Source: Lactiplantibacillus herbarum
Lineage (GTDB): Bacteria > Bacillota > Bacilli > Lactobacillales > Lactobacillaceae
NCBI RefSeq assembly: GCF_001039045.1
Contig: NZ_LFEE01000038.1
Location: forward strand, 1 to 64,000
Direction of reading: 5' to 3'
DNA length: 64,000 nt
Positions 7,859 through 15,747 of this stretch are shown here, piece after piece. Each line of letters starts with the position of its first letter. Position 1 is the stretch's first letter. Below the pieces are notes generated by a model, which was not told where the DNA came from, searched no databases, and saw only the letters and a list, made by a program, of their open reading frames with translations. The position numbers and the translations under genes were made by a program.

Positions 7859-9187
7859 TTAATGCTTCACAACTAATTCAGCAATGAAGCGTCCCTCTTC
7901 AATCTGATAGTTAACCTGCAATTGTGTCGTCGTTAACTGTTCGATACTGCTCAATCCATAACCAAGATGCCCCGGCTTAGTTGTAAAGCGACTTTTTTTG
8001 ATTGCTGCTAGATCAATCGTTTCTTGAGCTGGCACTTGATTCACGATAGTAAAAACCGCTGTTTGCACGTCATAATTGCTGATTGTTACTGCCACTCGTT
8101 GATCAGAACGAGCCGCTGCATCAATCGCATTGTCCAATAGATTCCCTAAAATACGTACGACCTTGATCTGCGGAATGTCCGTCAACCGGACAGCTTCTAA
8201 GATGGTGACACTCAACTGAACATGTTGCTGCTTTGCCGCTTCGTATTTTGCATAGATCATCCCGCTCACTGTCGGCATATCTAGGCGACTGAGTCCAATT
8301 AGTTCAGTCTGTCGATTCAACTGCTCGCTTGCCGGTAGGACTTCATCTTCAAAGTATTGTTTAAGACCAGGCATATCGCTATTTTGAATAAAAGCTGCCA
8401 TGCTAAGTAGGACGTTTTGATAGTCATGTTTGAATAGATGTAAGTCCTGATTATGCTGACTTAACAGTTCATTATAGTTAGACACTTCTAATAATAACTG
8501 CGCATCGTTAAGGTGACTATTTTTATTATTAATTAAATAAACACCAATAATACCAAACGTTATGCTAGCCACAATTGCCATATAAGCTTGACCGTTAATC
8601 GACCACTCCATGGCAAAAACGTACGCCAGCACATAGATGCCGAAAAATAATAAAACTAATAGATAGTCACTCAAATCAACCCGGGCACGCTGCAGAAAGT
8701 CCGCAGCTGCCACTCGAACTAGCCACCGGTGAGCAGCCATCCCCAGTAAGATAACAATCGGTAACGTCACGATCACTGCAATAAAAAGATTCAGGTCTGC
8801 CGTAGCATGTAGTCCCACGGCTTGCCGCAATAGCATTGGTGACGTGGACTTAACCATTAGCTTTGCTAGCACGCCGACTAATGCCCCCAACAAACGCTTA
8901 ATCGCATTTAAAAAGATAACTACCGGCAACATCAATAGCCACTTGGTATAGAGCAATCGTGAGCTCATCAGCGTATTGATAATCAGTAACGGTATAATCC
9001 AGAAAAAGACTAACGGGACTTGGGGCCACTGCACGGTTGCCGCGTTAGCAATAATCGCTTCCAGCACAATCAACGCTACCCAGACAGCACTCAACCGCCA
9101 AGTAACGTATTCACGAAAACCAATCAGTAAAAATAGCATTTCATAGCCGCCAGAAATCAGCGACAATCCAAACATCACTGCTGCCAC
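7859..9187 (-). CDS. Orphan GHKL-type (AgrC/ComD-like) sensor histidine kinase
   Basis: 442 aa. Residues 1-220 hold six to seven membrane segments, as in AgrC-type peptide receptors. Residues 230-260 form a coiled linker ending in the H-box FKHDYQNVL (H254). The ATPase part carries the N-box LLDNAIDAA at about 340 and a G-box GYGLSSIEQ near 415. Such kinases read an external signal, often a peptide, and phosphorylate a LytTR response regulator. None lies in the flanking genes (adh on one side, GyrI-like on the other), nor is there a pheromone precursor, so it must pair elsewhere or act alone. GTG at 9187 behind GGGGGTGATGAG is used; ATG at 9175 behind GAGG is possible. A TATAAT-like -10 lies at 9278-9283 on the minus strand. 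Confidence 0.88.
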   Translation of the reverse strand: MAAVMFGLSLISGGYEMLFLLIGFREYVTWRLSAVWVALIVLEAIIANAATVQWPQVPLVFFWIIPLLIINTLMSSRLLYTKWLLMLPVVIFLNAIKRLLGALVGVLAKLMVKSTSPMLLRQAVGLHATADLNLFIAVIVTLPIVILLGMAAHRWLVRVAAADFLQRARVDLSDYLLVLLFFGIYVLAYVFAMEWSINGQAYMAIVASITFGIIGVYLINNKNSHLNDAQLLLEVSNYNELLSQHNQDLHLFKHDYQNVLLSMAAFIQNSDMPGLKQYFEDEVLPASEQLNRQTELIGLSRLDMPTVSGMIYAKYEAAKQQHVQLSVTILEAVRLTDIPQIKVVRILGNLLDNAIDAAARSDQRVAVTISNYDVQTAVFTIVNQVPAQETIDLAAIKKSRFTTKPGHLGYGLSSIEQLTTTQLQVNYQIEEGRFIAELVVKH

Positions 9188-9364
9188 CTCATCACCCCCA
9201 TTTAGACAGATACTGCATGTTTGTTAATTGAACTTACAATCACTTTGCACTAACCGTTTGTTTCTATTACTCTCTCTATTATACATTGTAGTCATCATCC
9301 GGTTCACCGAGAAATTTGAGCCCTTACAAGTTTTTTTGTATTTAATACTAATTATTTCATAGAA

Positions 9365-9412
9365 AATAAAAACTGAACTAACCACTCCCAACGGGAATAA
9401 CTCGTCCAGTTT
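9365..9412 (-). terminator. Terminator of the GyrI-like gene
   Basis: Outer arms AAACTG (9370-9375) and CAGTTT (9407-9412) and an inner TCCC/GGGA form a long imperfect stem. TTTTTATTTT follows on the minus strand. Confidence 0.7.
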
Positions 9413-9417
9413 AACTG

Positions 9418-10038
9418 TTATTCAATTCGGTAACGCAAAATCGTTTTTAATCGTTCTGGGGCAACTCGGCGCGCATCTGATAAGTAAATTTCACGATGAA
9501 TTTTAGACGATCGTCGTTTACCCTGTTCAGCGACTAATTCGTCAATCTTCGCAAAGCTCGCAGGTTCATCATCATAAGATCCAACGTGCAGAATTTGTCC
9601 GACCTGCATTGATTCGAAATGTTTGATTTCAATCCGATCAGTAGGAACTTGTTTCTTTTGTTGAACCGCTGCCAGTGCTGGTTCAATCAGCTCGATCGGC
9701 ACAAAATCTGGCACCCGAATCATGATGTCATAGCTGAATTCATCCTTATCAAGATGATCTAATTGCTGGCCCTTAGCAGTCAGCGACCAGACCCCTTCCA
9801 ATGGAAAGACCACATAATCATCGAACGCAACCATTTGTTCCTTAACGGACTGGCGATAAGTGTTTTTGATGCCATAAGCTGCTGGATAAAGCGTCTGCAG
9901 TTTTTCTTGAAATGCTGACCCATTAGGATTGCCCACACCATGCAACGAGATGAACGTTTGGGCCGGAATCGTTAAGATCTGCGGTTGCTTCTTCAACGAG
10001 TAGGTCGTTTGCTCTTGTTTACGCCATTCATATTTCAT
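9418..10038 (-). CDS. GyrI-like small-molecule-binding domain protein
   Basis: 206 aa from the ATG at 10038, which has GGAG nine bases upstream; the ATG at 10053 overlaps that site and would add five residues. The protein is a stand-alone GyrI/AraC-effector-binding fold. It begins with a short lead (QPQILTIPAQTFISLHGVGN), continues through YVVFPLEGVWSL and a VPDFVPIELIEPAL helix, and repeats the strand order (MQVGQILHVGSYDDEP). A C-terminal HREIYLSDARRVAPERLKTILRY block is typical of the family. These domains bind hydrophobic cations or drugs and sometimes hydrolyse them. No DNA-binding domain is present. Monocistronic with its own terminator. Confidence 0.85.
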   Translation of the reverse strand: MKYEWRKQEQTTYSLKKQPQILTIPAQTFISLHGVGNPNGSAFQEKLQTLYPAAYGIKNTYRQSVKEQMVAFDDYVVFPLEGVWSLTAKGQQLDHLDKDEFSYDIMIRVPDFVPIELIEPALAAVQQKKQVPTDRIEIKHFESMQVGQILHVGSYDDEPASFAKIDELVAEQGKRRSSKIHREIYLSDARRVAPERLKTILRYRIE

Positions 10039-10143
10039 GTCGGTGTTCTCCATTCGCTATTTAATACACTTATTATAGCATCGCTTAACTGGGACTACCT
10101 ACCCATTCGAAATCTAGGCTAAATGGTTGTAACTGTAAATAAA

Positions 10144-10179
10144 TAAAAGGCCAGCGACTTTCTAGTCAGCTGTCCCTTA
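10144..10179 (-). terminator. Terminator of the HxlR gene
   Basis: On the minus strand CAGCTGACT and AGTCGCTG pair around AGAA, and CCTTTTATTT follows. It lies 13 bases past the HxlR stop. Confidence 0.7.
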
Positions 10180-10191
10180 ATTTGTATCATC

Positions 10192-10554
10192 CTATAAATC
10201 ATCCCGGTGCAACAGCGAGATAGTCTCTCCTTCTTCACGCCGCCGGTCAATATTCTCTTCACCCCAGACACAGAGTTCGTGTAAAACGCCCGAAAGACTG
10301 CGACCATAGTCCGTCAATCCATACTCAACTCGTGGTGGTACTTGTTGATAAACTTTGCGTGCCACAATGTCAGCAGCTTCCAGTTCACGTAATTGTTGCA
10401 CGAGCATCTTTTGTGAAATCTGTGGAATTGCACGTTCAAGCTCGCTGGTCCGCATCGTTTTCAATCGTAAATGGCAGAGAATAATTGACTTCCATTTACC
10501 CCCGATAATCTCCATCGTGGCCTCAACGCCGATATGATAAGTTTTTGTTGGCAT
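10192..10554 (-). CDS. HxlR-family transcriptional regulator
   Basis: 120 aa, the usual family length, made of one winged helix. Diagnostic stretches are IIGGKWKSIILCHLRLKTMR, ELERAIPQISQKMLVQQLRELE and PPRVEYGLTDYGRSL. HxlR/YodB-type regulators often sense electrophiles such as quinones or aldehydes through an N-terminal Cys. Here the only cysteines are in LCHL and ELCVWG, so redox sensing through the conserved site is uncertain. It is divergent from the MFS gene at 10681. A dyad at 10611-10630 overlaps the MFS -35, so it most likely represses that pump. Confidence 0.93.
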   Translation of the reverse strand: MPTKTYHIGVEATMEIIGGKWKSIILCHLRLKTMRTSELERAIPQISQKMLVQQLRELEAADIVARKVYQQVPPRVEYGLTDYGRSLSGVLHELCVWGEENIDRRREEGETISLLHRDDL

Positions 10555-10610
10555 TCAAAACGCCCTCCTATTCAACACTTACTTTTTGGTGTGTATAGCA
10601 CTTTAAAGTC

Positions 10611-10643
10611 GGTACTTGTCTAATAGTTCCTTGCTAGTATAAT
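10611..10643 (+). promoter_or_regulatory. MFS promoter with HxlR operator-like dyad
   Basis: -35 TTGTCT (10616-10621), 16-base spacer, -10 TATAAT (10638-10643). GGTACT (10611-10616) and AGTTCC (10625-10630) form an imperfect dyad over the -35. The same arrangement recurs at the second HxlR locus (14820-14852). Confidence 0.65.
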
Positions 10644-10680
10644 CATTATTTATCATATTAGCAACTACAGGAGGATTATT

Positions 10681-11886
10681 ATGACAAAGAAATTTTCACC
10701 CACATGGACACTCTTCGCGTTAGCGATCAGTGCCTTCGCAATCGGTTCTACGGAATTTATCAGTGTTGGTTTAATGCCGCTTCTAGTCGACAGTTTCCAC
10801 ATTAACTTGGCACAGGCTGGCTTAACCGTTTCAATCTACGCTATCGGGATTATGTTTGGCGCTCCCGTCATGACCCTACTAACCGGTCGGCTCAATCGAC
10901 ACCGTTTGATGATGTTGATCATGGGACTCTTCATTCTCGGTAACTTACTCGCAGCGTTAGCACCCACTTTCGGCGTCTTACTCGTTGGTCGCATTATTGC
11001 AGCATTGGCTCACGGGATCTTCATGACGGTTGCTTCCGTTATCGCAGCGGACGTCGTTGCCCCAGCTAAACGGGCATCCGCCATCGCCATCATGTTCACC
11101 GGCCTGACGGTTGCGACCGTTACCGGGGTCCCTTTGGGCACTATGATTGGACAATTAGGCGGATGGCGCTGGTCATTCATCTTCATCAGTATTATTGGTG
11201 TCTTAGGCTTATTGGCCGATTATTGGTTGATTCCTCGTAACTTACCGTTGCCTGCCAAAGCAACCGTTCGCGGCATTGGTCGCATTTTAACTAACCCTCA
11301 ATTGTTATTAGCCTTACTCGTAACGGCCCTTGGTTACGGCGGTACTTTTGTGGCTTACACTTATTTATCACCACTATTGGAACAACGGATGCACTGGTCA
11401 GCTAGTGCCGTCGTTATCATCCTCGTTGTTTACGGTTTGATGGTTGCACTCGGCAATACCCTTGGTGGTCGTTGGGCAAACGCCAAACCTTTGACTGCCC
11501 TATTCAAAATGTTTACCGGTCTATTAGTAGCACTATTGATTCTAAGCATGACGAGTAGTAGCCACTGGTTAGGACTGCTCACTGTTCTATTAATGGGCGT
11601 CTTCGCCTTCATGAACGTTCCCGGATTGCAACTCTACATTGTTCAATTAGCTGAAGAAAACACCCCTCAAGACATTACGATGGCTTCAGCTTTAAACATC
11701 GCGGCCTTTAATGTTGGGATCGCCCTCGGTTCTGGAATTGGTGGTCAAGTGACTACCCACTTAGGGCTAGGCTGGACGCCACTATTTGGTGCTGGCATGG
11801 TCGCCATCAGTCTTGTATTATTACTCGGCTTAATCTGGTTAGCACGGCCAGCTAAGGCGCCCCTTCGTAATTGCACCGAAAGCTAA
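10681..11886 (+). CDS. MFS drug/sugar efflux transporter, DHA1 (AraJ/YdhP-like)
   Basis: 401 aa with 12 hydrophobic segments. The opening FALAISAFAIGSTEFISVGL and the motif LTGRLNRHRLMMLIMGLFILGN between TM2 and TM3 (motif A) are typical of the AraJ/YdhP/PbuE branch. Motif C-like GVPLGTMIGQLGGWRWSF lies at the end of TM5. It is a proton-driven exporter in the cytoplasmic membrane; the substrate is not readable. ATG behind ACAGGAGG. Transcribed away from the HxlR gene, whose product probably controls it. The product is full length and followed by a stem-loop with a T run. Confidence 0.92.
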   Translation: MTKKFSPTWTLFALAISAFAIGSTEFISVGLMPLLVDSFHINLAQAGLTVSIYAIGIMFGAPVMTLLTGRLNRHRLMMLIMGLFILGNLLAALAPTFGVLLVGRIIAALAHGIFMTVASVIAADVVAPAKRASAIAIMFTGLTVATVTGVPLGTMIGQLGGWRWSFIFISIIGVLGLLADYWLIPRNLPLPAKATVRGIGRILTNPQLLLALLVTALGYGGTFVAYTYLSPLLEQRMHWSASAVVIILVVYGLMVALGNTLGGRWANAKPLTALFKMFTGLLVALLILSMTSSSHWLGLLTVLLMGVFAFMNVPGLQLYIVQLAEENTPQDITMASALNIAAFNVGIALGSGIGGQVTTHLGLGWTPLFGAGMVAISLVLLLGLIWLARPAKAPLRNCTES

Positions 11887-11908
11887 ACGACTAAAATAGC
11901 ATCATAAA

Positions 11909-11955
11909 AAGCGGTAAGCCGTGTCACGTAAAAATGATGCTACTTACCGTTTTTT
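11909..11955 (+). terminator. Terminator of the MFS gene, interleaved with a second inverted repeat
   Basis: GCGGTAAG (11911-11918) pairs with CTTACCG (11943-11949), followed by six T. A second pair, TAGCATCAT (11897-11905) and ATGATGCTA (11934-11942), interlocks with it, so the two stems cannot both form as simple hairpins. Confidence 0.7.
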
Positions 11956-11966
11956 GATTGCATTAA

Positions 11967-12530
11967 TTAATGTTGGGCTGCTTGAACCAGTTTCTTTTGG
12001 AATTGACCAGCCATGCAGATCAATCCTAATAGTAGTGCCAAAACGCCACTGACAACAAACGCGTTGAGCCCCATCCCATCACCCATTTTAGTTAGTGGGT
12101 TAACGACCAATAGACTAACAACTCCACCGATTGAATAAATAGCAACGTACACACCTAGCGCCATCGAAACGCTATTCTTGCCAACTGCAATTGAGATTAA
12201 ATATGGGAATTGCCCCATTGCAATACTCATCGCAGCACCGACAACAAAACTGCCGATAAAAGCCAGCACTAATGAGTGACCAAATCCAATCAAGAGATAC
12301 GACAAACCGTATAGAATAAAGGCAATTGTAATGGAAGAATACTTGAACCACTTACCGATTAAACCGACTATTAGTCCACATAGCATCCCACCAATCAGCG
12401 AGATGGTTGACGTCAGTGCAGCATGCGAAGTTGCACCGAGTTTTTCTTCAACTACGAATAATGAAATATTGTTATTGAGCACGTTATTCAGCAGATTATT
12501 GACTGTACTGATTAAATAATCACACAGCCA
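11967..12530 (-). pseudogene. C-terminal half of an MFS transporter, 5' end missing
   Basis: An open frame of about 185 codons with six hydrophobic segments, equal to TM7-12 of an MFS permease (FVVEEKLGATSHAALTSTI, then GLIVGLIGKWFKYSS as the second motif A). It has no start with a ribosome site. The frame is open upstream through LAWLCDYLISTVNN into the 3' end of the LacI-type gene, whose stop lies inside it. So the N-terminal half was lost, most simply by a deletion joining the regulator's end to the middle of the transporter. Gene order phosphatase-regulator-transporter suggests a former sugar or nucleoside uptake operon. A GTG at 12482 could start a half-size product, but function is unlikely. 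Confidence 0.78.
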
Positions 12531-12532
12531 CG

Positions 12533-13477
12533 CTAGCGCGGCGACAATAAGAAATGACTAGCAATACCTACTTGTCGAAGTTGCTCACTAAACGCTAACT
12601 GAAAGGCTTGGGCCCCAACTTCGCCAAAATGATGATCAATCGTTGGTAGATTGATGGCTTCACCGGACATTTGATGTTCCTGACCAACCAGATAAGGTGG
12701 CGTCACACCTGCTCGTTGGTAAGCTTGTCGCACCCCAATTGCAATGTCATCTCCATTGGTTAAAATCGCATCTACAGTTGGTTGGAGCTGTATAAAGTAG
12801 TCACCCGCCCGCTGGCCATCTTGTGGCGTTGTCACTCCCGTAAAGATATTTGCTGCCGACAGCTCATGTCCAAAGACCGTAGTATAAGCTTGGACCATCG
12901 CTTGAGTGGTTGCACTCACTTCAAGTGGGCGGCTAGCTAAAACACCAATTTGACTGGCGCCTCGTTCTTGTAAATGTTGAAACACCTGTACATAGCTTGC
13001 TTGCCGTTCCGCATATGCGGCAGGTAACTGCGTCTCATGCGAATTTTCGCAAATAACGATCGTCCCATATTGCTGGTAGTGTACCAATTCAGATAATGGC
13101 AATCCGTGTGAGGTGAAAATTAACGCATCATACGCTTTTTGCCGTAGGTCTTCTAAGTAACGCCGCTCTATGTTTGCATCGTACATTGAAGGTAATAGTA
13201 CCACGTGGTAATTTTCTTTAAAGGCCGCTCTCATAATTCCATGTACCAGTTGCGTAAAGTACGGATGATCCGAGTGCGGTAAGACCACACCAACATTTTG
13301 CGTCCGCCCCCGACTGAGATCACGGGCGACCGCATTTGGCACATAGTCTAACTGATCAATGACTTTTTGAATTGCCAACTGGGTTGCCGGTGAAACATAA
13401 TTTTTCCGATTGATTACGCGCGAAACCATCGACACTGAATAGCCGGAGATGCGTGCAATATCACGAATATTAGTCAT
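12533..13477 (-). CDS. LacI/GalR-family transcriptional regulator
   Basis: 314 aa. The N-terminal HTH with hinge helix is clear (MTNIRDIARISGYSVSMVSR, then AIQKVIDQLDYVPNAVARDL). A periplasmic-binding-like effector domain follows (NVGVVLPHSDHPYF, AILTNGDDIAIGV). The C-terminus ends HFLLSPR, slightly shorter than usual but in the right place. It lies 10 bases after the HAD phosphatase stop, in one operon, with ribosome site AGGGGGATG. A perfect 14-bp palindrome with central CG lies in the operon promoter (14329-14342), so autorepression is likely. The effector is probably a sugar or sugar phosphate, which I cannot identify. Confidence 0.93.
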   Translation of the reverse strand: MTNIRDIARISGYSVSMVSRVINRKNYVSPATQLAIQKVIDQLDYVPNAVARDLSRGRTQNVGVVLPHSDHPYFTQLVHGIMRAAFKENYHVVLLPSMYDANIERRYLEDLRQKAYDALIFTSHGLPLSELVHYQQYGTIVICENSHETQLPAAYAERQASYVQVFQHLQERGASQIGVLASRPLEVSATTQAMVQAYTTVFGHELSAANIFTGVTTPQDGQRAGDYFIQLQPTVDAILTNGDDIAIGVRQAYQRAGVTPPYLVGQEHQMSGEAINLPTIDHHFGEVGAQAFQLAFSEQLRQVGIASHFLLSPR

Positions 13478-13487
13478 TTACATCCCC

Positions 13488-14291
13488 CTAGAGATAAGTT
13501 TTCAAAGCATGTGCAACCCCATCTTCAGCATTTGACTTAGTTACCCACTGCCCCACCCTTTGAATTTCAGGCATTGCGTTAGCCATGACGATTGCGGTTC
13601 CAACTGATTCAAACATCGGCAGGTCATTTTCGCCGTCACCAAAAGCTGCGGTCGTCGCAGTTTCTAAATGGTAGTAGTCTTTAATAAAAGCAATCCCACT
13701 CGACTTCTGCGCTTGTTTACTAGTTACTTCCAGATAGGTTTGGCCAGACAGTTTGACGCTAATATCTTGATAATCGAGCTGCTTCAAAGCAGTTGCTAAT
13801 TGACTCAATTTTTCTACATCCAAGCTCATCATCATGATTTTAAAACACGCATTATCCTCATCCGCTAATAATTGTTCATAGCTTGTAATAATTGGGCTTT
13901 GCCCAGTCAATGCTTGCTCAGCTAACACGCCTCTGTCTATGCGTTCTGTGTACCAGTTATCTTGCGTATAACAGCTCAAACTAACATCAGAAAAAGTTTC
14001 GCTCACAAATGCCAAGAGCATCCGTGCTCGTTGTTGTGCCAACGGATGGATCTGTAACGGCTTGATCACGTTGTCTTCGTAAGTAAAGACTAACCCACCA
14101 TTAAAAGCAATCTGTGGTCCAGTCAAGTCTAGCGCTTTGATGGGCGCCAACATTTCGATTGGTGCACGTGCTGAAACTAGCGTCATTGGTAGTTCTTTTG
14201 CTTTAATAGCTGCTATGTTAGTTTGGCTGACCACGCCGGCCGGATTAAGTAACGTCCCGTCTAAGTCTGAAAAAAGATAGTTAATCATCAT
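13488..14291 (-). CDS. Cof-type HAD sugar-phosphate phosphatase
   Basis: 267 aa, typical for Cof/YbiV-class HAD enzymes. Motif I is DLDGT (D9 and D11); motif IV is FGDGENDLPM. A C2B cap domain lies between them, followed by the Lys of motif III in the STYLEVTSK-like segment. Uses Mg2+ to dephosphorylate small metabolites such as hexose phosphates, FMN or PLP in the cytosol. First gene of the operon with the LacI-type regulator and the MFS remnant. Start ATG 14291 behind GGAG; the next ATG codon is possible. Confidence 0.92.
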   Translation of the reverse strand: MMINYLFSDLDGTLLNPAGVVSQTNIAAIKAKELPMTLVSARAPIEMLAPIKALDLTGPQIAFNGGLVFTYEDNVIKPLQIHPLAQQRARMLLAFVSETFSDVSLSCYTQDNWYTERIDRGVLAEQALTGQSPIITSYEQLLADEDNACFKIMMMSLDVEKLSQLATALKQLDYQDISVKLSGQTYLEVTSKQAQKSSGIAFIKDYYHLETATTAAFGDGENDLPMFESVGTAIVMANAMPEIQRVGQWVTKSNAEDGVAHALKTYL

Positions 14292-14328
14292 CTGTCACTC
14301 CTAATTTAATTATCTTTAGTATAACGGG

Positions 14329-14342
14329 TCGAACGCGTTCGA
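14329..14342 (-). promoter_or_regulatory. Palindromic LacI-type operator inside the HAD-LacI promoter
   Basis: TCGAACGCGTTCGA is a perfect palindrome with the central CG typical of LacI/GalR operators. On the minus strand it sits directly after a TTGCCC -35-like hexamer and before TTATACT, so a bound repressor would block the promoter. Confidence 0.72.
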
Positions 14343-14351
14343 GGGCAAGAA

Positions 14352-14407
14352 AAAAACAAAGTATCTAGTATTAAAATAATCCTAATACTGAATACTTTAT
14401 TTTTTTG
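14352..14407. terminator. Bidirectional terminator downstream of the second HxlR gene
   Basis: AAAGTATCTAGTATTA (14358-14373) pairs with TAATACTGAATACTTT (14383-14398), with A run on one side and T run on the other. It serves the minus-strand HxlR gene (stop at 14413). Confidence 0.8.
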
Positions 14408-14412
14408 TGGTA

Positions 14413-14778
14413 CTATTCATCACACAACGAACGTTCAATCAACGCCGGATCAATATGCTGATCGCCCCAAGTGCAGATAGCATCCAGAATAGGGATCAAG
14501 CTCTGCCCCTTAGCCGTCAGTTCGTACTCAACGTGCGGCTGAGCCGTCTTAAAGTCGTGGCGCTCGATCAATTCATCGCGTTCTAATTCTCGTAATTGAC
14601 TGGTTAAAGTCTTGTGGGAGACGTCTTTAATATGATGTTGCAAGTCAGCAAAGCGACTGACCTTAACTTCCGCTAATTCAAATAAAATCACGATTTTCCA
14701 CTTGCCACGGATCAGTTGCATGGTGGCATCGAATTCGTTTCGATAACGTGGTTGGGCAGCAATGACATCTTTCAACAC
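14413..14778 (-). CDS. HxlR-family transcriptional regulator (second copy)
   Basis: 121 aa single winged helix: MQLIRGKWKIVILFELAEVK, HHIKDVSHKTLTSQLRELER and QPHVEYELTAKGQSLIPIL. It is a paralogue of the regulator at 10.2 kb with the same length and motif order. It lacks the near-N-terminal sensing Cys of YodB; cysteines are only near the C-terminus (AICTWGDQH, SLCDE). Start GTG at 14778 with a weak ribosome site. Divergent from the SDR gene at 14933; a perfect GTACTT/AAGTAC dyad overlaps the SDR -35, so it is the likely repressor. Confidence 0.92.
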   Translation of the reverse strand: MLKDVIAAQPRYRNEFDATMQLIRGKWKIVILFELAEVKVSRFADLQHHIKDVSHKTLTSQLRELERDELIERHDFKTAQPHVEYELTAKGQSLIPILDAICTWGDQHIDPALIERSLCDE

Positions 14779-14819
14779 GGGACTTCACTCGCTTTCATTT
14801 GGTAGTTACCTAAAGGTGC

Positions 14820-14852
14820 GTACTTGTTTCTATAAGTACCTCTTAGTATACT
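14820..14852 (+). promoter_or_regulatory. SDR promoter with HxlR operator
   Basis: -35 TTGTTT (14824-14829), 17-base spacer, -10 TATACT (14847-14852). GTACTT (14820-14825) and AAGTAC (14834-14839) form a perfect 6-bp dyad with an 8-base gap over the -35. Confidence 0.7.
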
Positions 14853-14932
14853 GAAATTCGTCAAGAATCCAACCGATCGCTTTTATTAAAATTTCTATTA
14901 CTAACCGCAATTACCATGGAGGTAACTTAAAT

Positions 14933-15661
14933 ATGAAACCATTAGTTGTTATTACTGGTGCCAGCTCCGGTTTCGGTGCTGAAATCGCCAAATTATTCGC
15001 CGCAGACGGCTTCCCAATGTTATTACTCGGTCGCCGCAAAGAAAAGCTCGCTGCTCTAGCTCAAAACTTCGACAACGTGATGATCGATTCAGTCGACGTG
15101 ACCGACTACCAACAATTTGAAACGGCGATTCGTAAAGCCGAAGACAAGTACGGCAAAACCGACTTACTCGTCAACAATGCCGGCTTAATGTTGCTTGGCA
15201 ACGTCCAAAATCAAGACCCTCAAGAATGGCAAACGATGCTCAACACCAATATCATGGGTGTGTTGAACGGCACCCAAATCGTCCTCAACGACATGCGCGC
15301 ACGCGAACATGGGACGATCCTAAACATGTCATCATTAGCTGGTAAAAAGACGTTCGTTAACCACGCTGCTTACGTTGCTTCTAAGTTCGGCGTTCACGGT
15401 TTATCCGAAACGTTGCGTGAAGAAAACTCCGGAAAGAACGTCCGCGTGATGATGGTTGCCCCCGGCGCAGCTGAAACTGAATTATTAACTCACGTCACTA
15501 GTGATTCTGCCTTGTCAGATTATGAAGCATGGAAAGAAACCATGGGTGGTTTAACGCTTGATCCTAAGCACGTAGCCGCTACCGTCAAGTTCATGTACGA
15601 CATGCCCCAAGAAGTTAACATCCGCGAAGTAGACATCGCTGCTACGGCCCAAGACGCTTAA
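14933..15661 (+). CDS. Short-chain dehydrogenase/reductase (YdfG-like, NADP type)
   Basis: 242 aa classical SDR. Cofactor motif TGASSGFG (G9, G13, G15), NNAG at 81-84, Ser in NMSS (134), and the Y147-x3-K151 catalytic pair. The GRRKEKL after the second strand carries Arg residues that favour NADP(H). It reduces carbonyls or oxidises alcohols in the cytosol; clade resemblance is to YdfG-type serine/3-hydroxy-acid dehydrogenases. ATG behind ATGGAGGT. Control by the divergent HxlR regulator fits an aldehyde- or ketone-detoxifying role (inference). Confidence 0.93.
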   Translation: MKPLVVITGASSGFGAEIAKLFAADGFPMLLLGRRKEKLAALAQNFDNVMIDSVDVTDYQQFETAIRKAEDKYGKTDLLVNNAGLMLLGNVQNQDPQEWQTMLNTNIMGVLNGTQIVLNDMRAREHGTILNMSSLAGKKTFVNHAAYVASKFGVHGLSETLREENSGKNVRVMMVAPGAAETELLTHVTSDSALSDYEAWKETMGGLTLDPKHVAATVKFMYDMPQEVNIREVDIAATAQDA

Positions 15662-15685
15662 GTTGAATTCAAAATAACATAAATT

Positions 15686-15733
15686 AAAGTACCATCAATT
15701 AGCAATCTTATGCTAAATTGATGGTGCTTTTTT
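15686..15733 (+). terminator. Terminator of the SDR gene
   Basis: ACCATCAATTAGCA (15691-15704) pairs with TGCTAAATTGATGGT (15711-15725), with flanking AAAG/CTTT and a T run. Confidence 0.85.
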
Positions 15734-15747
15734 AGTACTACCAATAA

